Below are positions 59,292 through 64,000 of a stretch of 64,000 nucleotides of DNA, piece by piece. The stretch is from Corydoras sp. C115 (lineage: Eukaryota > Chordata > Actinopteri > Siluriformes > Callichthyidae): positions 1 through 64,000 of the forward strand of contig JAFMOC010000835.1 in NCBI GenBank assembly GCA_019802505.1, read 5' to 3'. Each line of letters opens with the position of its first letter. Position 1 is the stretch's first letter. The position numbers and the translations under genes are program-made. The notes beneath the pieces are model-generated. The model saw nothing but the letters and a program-made list of their open reading frames with translations. It was not told the DNA's origin and did not search any database.

Positions 59292-59521
59292 TTTGTTTAC
59301 TGTCCAGTGACCTTGTTAAGATGAAGCAACTTCATGTTTACAGAAGTTCTGATGATGCACTCCATGTTTTTATGCACTGCAATTACAGTGTGTTTTTTTT
59401 TTCCCCCCCTGTGTGCAGATTTTGACTTTACTATCCAGAATATGCTGTAAAAACTTTTTATTATAATTATTTAAGCTGTGGTATGTGTATATATATACAC
59501 ATCAACCCCATCCATCAAGTC

Positions 59522-59573
59522 AGGATACATGTAAATTGCTTTGGATAAAGGCGTTTGCCAAAATGACCTAATG
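59522..59573 (+). mobile_element. L2 tail fragment
   Basis: GTAAATTGCTTTGGATAAAG and GCGTTTGCCAAAATGACC; the body is missing. Confidence 0.7.
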
Positions 59574-59754
59574 TTGTTCTTTTGAACCACAACAGAGCTG
59601 GTATGGAAAAAATGTACTGGTTACCATGGTTCTGGATTTGCATAATGATAAACTGAAAGAGGTGGCAAGACGAGTAGAACTGGAGCCATAATGAGGACTG
59701 TAAAGAGTCAATAACCTGAGTGTATAACCTTTGATTATATATGATATTTTTTAA

Positions 59755-59876
59755 TAATTATTAGAATTTACTACTAATAATAATTATAATGATACTATAC
59801 TACTACTAAGGATTATCATGATAATAATGACGATAATCATAATTCTTATTATATTAATAATAATTTTACTACTACT

Positions 59877-59909
<33 letters not shown>

Positions 59910-59911
59910 CA
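59755..59911. repeat. ATT/AAT-rich array
   Basis: Imperfect TAATAATTATTAT, then perfect (AAT)n at about 59878-59909. Confidence 0.88.
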
Positions 59912-59937
59912 AGGTGTTTTTCCCAGCATGCTTTATC

Positions 59938-60240
59938 CAAGCTTTATCATTATTAGGGTCACAGGGGGGGTTCCCCATGCCCATCCAGGGGAGAACGTTT
60001 CGGGCGCTGGGCAGATAGACCCAGGACAGGACACCAATCCATCACTGGACACACTCATTCATACAAACACACTCTATATGGGGCAATTTGGAGGATTCAA
60101 TTGACTTGATCCATGTTTTTGGACTGTGGGAGGAAACCGGAGAACCCGGAGGAAACCCATGTGGACATGGGAGAGAACATGGAAACTCCACCCAGATTGG
60201 GATTTGAACCAGGAATCCCTAGAACTGAAAGGAGAACATG
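59938..60240 (-). mobile_element. V-SINE, minus strand, truncated
   Basis: Body to head up to GAGAACATGC; the last head bases are lost at the following insertion's target site. Confidence 0.84.
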
Positions 60241-60253
60241 CTTCAACAAAGTT

Positions 60254-60602
60254 CATTCATTCATTCATTATCTCCCGCTTTATCCTCTATTAGGGTCACG
60301 GTGGGGTTCCCCATGCCCACCCAGGGGAGAACATTTCGGGCGCTGGGCAGATACACCCAGGACAGGGCGCCAATCCATCGCTGGGCACACACTCACTCAC
60401 ACAGACACACTCTATATGGGGCAGTTTTGAGAATTCAATTAACTTGATCCATGTTTTTGGACTGTGGGAGGAATCCGGAGAACCCGGAGGAAACCCACGC
60501 AGACACGGGGAGAACATGGAAACTCCACCCAGATGGGGATTTGAACCAGGAATCCCTGGTGCTGAGAGGAGAACATGCTAACCACTAACCCACCGTGCCA
60601 CC
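60254..60602 (-). mobile_element. V-SINE with perfect 13-bp target site duplication
   Basis: Complete minus copy flanked by CTTCAACAAAGTT at 60241-60253 and 60603-60615. It inserted next to the older copy at 59938. Confidence 0.92.
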
Positions 60603-60852
60603 CTTCAACAAAGTTGATCTAAATAATATATTATATATTGTATAAAATGATAAAATCACTAATAATGCTAAAACAAATGAACCCTAATGAAAGGTTTCGT
60701 GACTTCGCCGAGTCACACCTGTGTGTTCAGTCACTCAAAAGTCTTTGAGGAGTCCAGCAGATCCTTCACCAGAAATCAAAGTTGTGTGAAGCCACCGGAC
60801 CGAGAGCTCTCGGAACAAAATCAGGAACCAACCACTCCGTCAAGCAAAGAGG

Positions 60853-60858
60853 TTTATT
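60853..60858 (-). terminator. LTR polyadenylation signal
   Basis: AATAAA on the minus strand, 38 bases after the TATA box, implying a very short R region. Confidence 0.7.
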
Positions 60859-60896
60859 ACCACAAAAATGTTCAAAGAAAAGAAGGGGAAGTCTCT

Positions 60897-60906
60897 CTTT
60901 TATATA
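60897..60906 (-). promoter_or_regulatory. LTR TATA box
   Basis: TATATAAAAG on the minus strand, ahead of the polyadenylation signal, defining the U3/R side of the LTR. Confidence 0.7.
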
Positions 60907-61255
60907 CATACAGGGCCAATCCCTTTGCGCGCAAGCAGAAGGGTGGACCCTTGATACAAATGAACAATTATACCAAACTAATGACTAAATATGGGTTTAT
61001 CTATCTTCTTCTGTCCTTGATGAACAGGAACGATAATCAGCATAGCATATTGGAACTTTAATCAGCATAGCACGTTCCTGTGGTCAGCTCTTGTATGAGA
61101 ATAGTACCCGGATCTTATCCTGTGAAGCAGAAGTGAGAACAGACAACTGAAAACTAGTATACTGTTTAAACTTAAAATGAACTAATGACTTCTTGACCTT
61201 TAGCTTTTATGCACCGATGGATCAGAAACCGAAATAATAAAAATCTTTCACCTAA

Positions 61256-61513
61256 TTAACCTAACAAATTGGCTTGGGAAGAATAACCAGCTTCTTTTGC
61301 ATTATTAAAGGTTATGCTCTGTACGATAGCATTCCGTGTCCTGATGTGATCTTTTGCACTGAGAGCAGCTACAAGCCCCGACTTTAATTCTAGGGTTGGT
61401 TTTCTCTTCTTCGTCCTCTTTGCTGTATGACTCTCATCAGCTGCACTCTGATGTGATGTAGCACTCCGCTTGTTTTCCCCAAAACTACAAACATCCATCG
61501 CCTCTGTACTCAT
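61256..61513 (-). CDS. Unrecognised 85-residue open frame next to the solo LTR
   Basis: Non-repetitive amino-acid composition with a basic cluster (TAKRTKKRK, about residues 31-39) that could be a nuclear localisation signal, then an apparent helix-rich part (LELKSGLVAALSAKD). Its TAA stop (61258-61256) directly abuts the 5-bp target duplication of the LTR. I recognise no family. It may be a chance frame, a retrocopy fragment or a small exon. No splice signals or promoter were identified. Confidence 0.2.
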   Translation of the reverse strand: MSTEAMDVCSFGENKRSATSHQSAADESHTAKRTKKRKPTLELKSGLVAALSAKDHIRTRNAIVQSITFNNAKEAGYSSQANLLG

Positions 61514-61559
61514 TACCCAACCGGCCTGCTGCTTTCTTTTATTCTCTTATCTTCTCATC

Positions 61560-62070
61560 TGACACAGGTCCCTGTATGGATTATTAAAATGAAGAGCGAT
61601 CAGAAGATAAAAGGTTAATTGTGTCTGTGTGTCAGTCTGTAATGTTTTGACTACACTGTTGGGACTTAATTCGTTCTCGTGGAATCCTAATATAAAACAT
61701 TGTACTGGTTACCAGGTACTGGATTTGACTAATGAGAAACTGAACGAAGAGGGAGGAGCTAAATAATGTGGAGCATTACGTACCTGAGTGTGTTTGACTT
61801 TATACCTCTCTATGTGCCTCTAATAATGTTTTTCCAACATGTTTTGTCTTGGGTCTAATTTAAGGCATTATTACCCCAATAGTTAACTTTTCTCAGCCTG
61901 CGTTGTCTTTTTCCTGTTATTTATTTGCTCCTTTTTCCTATTAATGTCTTTAAATGACTTTATTTAGCAGTTGATTCCTGACTTGTTCATTCAGCTTCCA
62001 TATAAGGGCATTTGTAGACCTATTATTGCTCTATTTTGCAATAACAAATTGCAGTTTTTACAGATATATA
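61560..62070. other. Unique AT-rich sequence
   Basis: CATTGTACTGGTTACCAGGT and GATTTG.CTAATGA near 61697-61732 resemble AATGTACTGGTTACCATGG and GGATTTGCATAATGA at 59610-59650, suggesting another diverged duplicate. No gene seen. Confidence 0.4.
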
Positions 62071-62072
62071 AT

Positions 62073-62141
62073 GTATGTGTGTGTGTGTGTGTGTACAGTA
62101 TATATGTATGTACAGTATATATGTATGTGTGTATATATGTA

Positions 62142-62227
<86 letters not shown>

Positions 62228-62306
62228 CACACATACATATATACTGTACATACACACACACACACACATTATATATATATATATGTGTATGTGTGTGTAT
62301 GTACAG

Positions 62307-62337
<31 letters not shown>

Positions 62338-62439
62338 ATATAAATAATATATATATATAATTTATTTATATATATATATAAAATGTATTTATATATATAT
62401 ATGTGTGTGTATATGTATGTGTGTGTATATATAATATAG

Positions 62440-62481
<42 letters not shown>

Positions 62482-62482
62482 A
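62073..62482. repeat. (TG)n/(TA)n/(CA)n compound microsatellite
   Basis: Alternating purine-pyrimidine DNA for about 400 bp, with near-mirror arms (GTGTATATATGTATG to 62150, CATACACACATACATA after 62220) around a 70-bp (TA)n core. Potential cruciform or Z-DNA. Confidence 0.94.
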
Positions 62483-62489
62483 GCGCAGT

Positions 62490-62968
62490 AAAATTAAACT
62501 AAAAATACACAGTAAAGTAAAAGTAATGTGGTATAGTGACCTGTACAGTATGTAATATGTTAATTATAAAAAAATTTAAATATAGTGCACTGTGCGGCAG
62601 ATGGTAGAATAATATAATATTATACGTTTGAATAATTATCCTCATTAAGTTATTGCATATTAAAGTTAGTTGTTTTGCTGAGTGAGGAGTTTTATGGACC
62701 GATTATACAGTTTGATGGCCACAGGTGAGAATGACCTCCTGTGGCGCTCTGTGGTGCATTTGAACAATGAGAACAACAGATTTTCTTAATTGCCGCAGAT
62801 TGCAACTCCTTTGCCTTTTAAAATAAGTGTTCCTAAATTTTGGCAGTGAAATAGGCACATTCATATAAACACACAGCGCAGGTGGATTAATCTCACACAC
62901 CTCCTCACGGAAACAACAGATGAACACCGATCCAAAATCCTTTTTGTATCTGGACCCAGAGTAGAAAA
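62490..62968. other. Unique AT-rich sequence
   Basis: No gene signal found. GACCGATTATACAGTTTGATGG may belong to an old repeat. Confidence 0.3.
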
Positions 62969-62970
62969 TA

Positions 62971-63302
62971 TCCATCCATCCATTATATTCCGCTTTATCC
63001 TCTATTAGGGTCGCAGGGGGGGGTTCCTCATGCACATCCAGGGGAGAACGTCTCGGTCGTTGGACAGATACACCCAGGACAGGGCTCACACTCACTCACA
63101 CAGACACACTCTATATGGGGCAATTTGGATAACTCAATTGACTTGATCCATGCTTTTGGACTGTGGGAGGAAACCGGAGAACCCGGAGGAAACCCATGCG
63201 GACACGGGTAGAACATGGAAACTCCACCCAGATGGGGATTCGAACCGGGAATCCCTAGCGCTGAGAGAAGAACGTGCTAACCACTAAGCCACTGTGTCGC
63301 CC
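62971..63302 (-). mobile_element. V-SINE, minus strand
   Basis: Tail CCATCCATCCATT, reverse head CACTAAGCCACTGTGTCGCCC. The body has a ~30-bp deletion (the segment before CACACTCACTCACACAG). Confidence 0.86.
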
Positions 63303-64000
63303 TGAGTACAATAGTGTTTCCTAAATACTTTACTTTCTGATCCGAGCTCATTCAAGTAGTTTGTTCAGGAACGTTCTCCAGGAACAAGGTGCTACACAAG
63401 TTACTACACAATCAATAATGTGCACGTATGCAAACACGAGGCTCACAATAAATACAGGACGATACACAGTACAATAAACATTCAAGTAACGGTACGAAGT
63501 ACAACACTGAGTTTGGTTTGTAAACACCATGTTGGCAAAGATGATCAGATCTGAACTTTATTAAATCCTTATTTAATAAATTCCATGGGATCATGACTTC
63601 AACATCCATCTACTGTCACATGTCATATGTACAGCTTGTGAGGAGAAAAAAAAAAAAAAAAAAAGATTCGGCCTCATTCCAACTACAGAATCTGCAAACG
63701 TCTGAAGAGCACTAACACCGGCCGAGGGGATTCACCTCGCTCTCTGCAGTCTGTCCCACGAACATGTGCTTAGTGGAGAAGTGAAAAATGGAGTGTATGA
63801 GCAGTTTAATCAGGGATGGAAAGTGGACTTGGAACGGGAAAGCGTTGGTAATAACGTTGCTCTCAGAGTATCAGTGTTCTCAGCTCGTTTTTTCTCTCCA
63901 TGGCGCCAGACCCAAAGTCTACGGCCAGTTCTGTAAAGAATTACAACGTCCTAAATGCTTTTTCTTTACATCTGGAGTAGTTTGAAGATGTTGCTGTTTG
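63303..64000. other. Unique sequence to the window end
   Basis: A-run at about 63647-63664; short frames only. No exon recognised. Confidence 0.3.

Larger units (their letters stand above)
60688..61250 (-). mobile_element. Solo LTR of an endogenous retroelement
   Basis: 563 bp beginning TGAAAG and ending CTTTCA on either strand (short inverted ends TG...CA), flanked by a perfect 5-bp duplication CCTAA (60683-60687 and 61251-61255). On the minus strand it has a TATA box (TATATAAAAG), a polyadenylation signal (AATAAA) about 45 bp later and a ~165-bp U5-like end. No gag, pol or env sequence adjoins, so the internal region was lost by LTR-LTR recombination. A 5-bp duplication fits Gypsy-type elements or retroviruses; the clade is not determinable here. 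Confidence 0.85.

Noticed and set aside
61971..62360. Ile/Tyr repeat frames
   Set aside because: Translation of (TA)n/(TG)n microsatellite.

Overview
The window is vertebrate nuclear DNA, almost certainly from a teleost fish. Coding content is very low, splice signals are eukaryotic, and three fish-type repeat classes are visible: V-SINEs (DANA/Mermaid type) with a tRNA-like head, SINEs sharing their 3' tail with an L2 LINE, and very long simple-sequence arrays. An otophysan fish is possible from the repeat style, but that is a weak inference.

Only two protein-coding exons can be supported, and both look like glypican exons on the + strand. At 18566-18741 a strong 3' splice site leads into a short terminal exon that ends in a GPI-type hydrophobic tail; it fits the C-terminus of a glypican-3/5-type protein. 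At 30726-30888 a first exon encodes a signal peptide followed by the N-terminal glypican signature (Cys-x-Glu-Val-Arg ... Ser-Lys-Gly-Phe-Asn). It ends at a phase-1 GTAAG donor and resembles glypican-4 best. Tandem same-strand GPC3-GPC4 (and GPC5-GPC6) pairs are a known vertebrate arrangement, so I read the window as: end of the last intron and last exon of gpc3 (1-18741), an intergenic gap of about 12 kb, a CpG-rich promoter and 5' UTR (about 30.0-30.7 kb), gpc4 exon 1, then about 33 kb of gpc4 intron 1 (30889-64000). I could not find exon 2.

The rest is repeats. Region by region: V-SINE fragments (1-5 kb); a TIR-type DNA element with internal ~335-bp duplications (4.9-6 kb); a ~101-bp minisatellite (7.0-7.5 kb); a 2.2-kb CA-rich array (7.9-10.1 kb); a young tandem array of fold-back SINEs (10.8-12.5 kb); a 2.8-kb satellite of 13-bp monomers (15.3-18.1 kb); a ~335-bp palindrome-bearing tandem array (21.4-23.5 kb); a repeat-free, possibly regulatory island (23.5-25.0 kb); tandem V-SINEs (26.9-28.7 kb); a ~165-bp satellite starting at the gpc4 splice donor (30.9-33.4 kb); a decayed hAT/BED transposase (38.1-39.0 kb); a 98-bp-arm palindrome (42.7-43.0 kb); four long polypurine/polypyrimidine arrays (43.9, 46.7, 49.2 and 56.1 kb); an L2 LINE 3' end (54.3 kb); and a solo LTR with a perfect 5-bp target duplication (60.7-61.3 kb).

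If the reading is right, the two glypicans are GPI-anchored heparan sulfate proteoglycans acting in Wnt, planar-cell-polarity, Hedgehog and BMP signalling. Nearly all open reading frames over 60 codons here are translations of repeats and are not genes.
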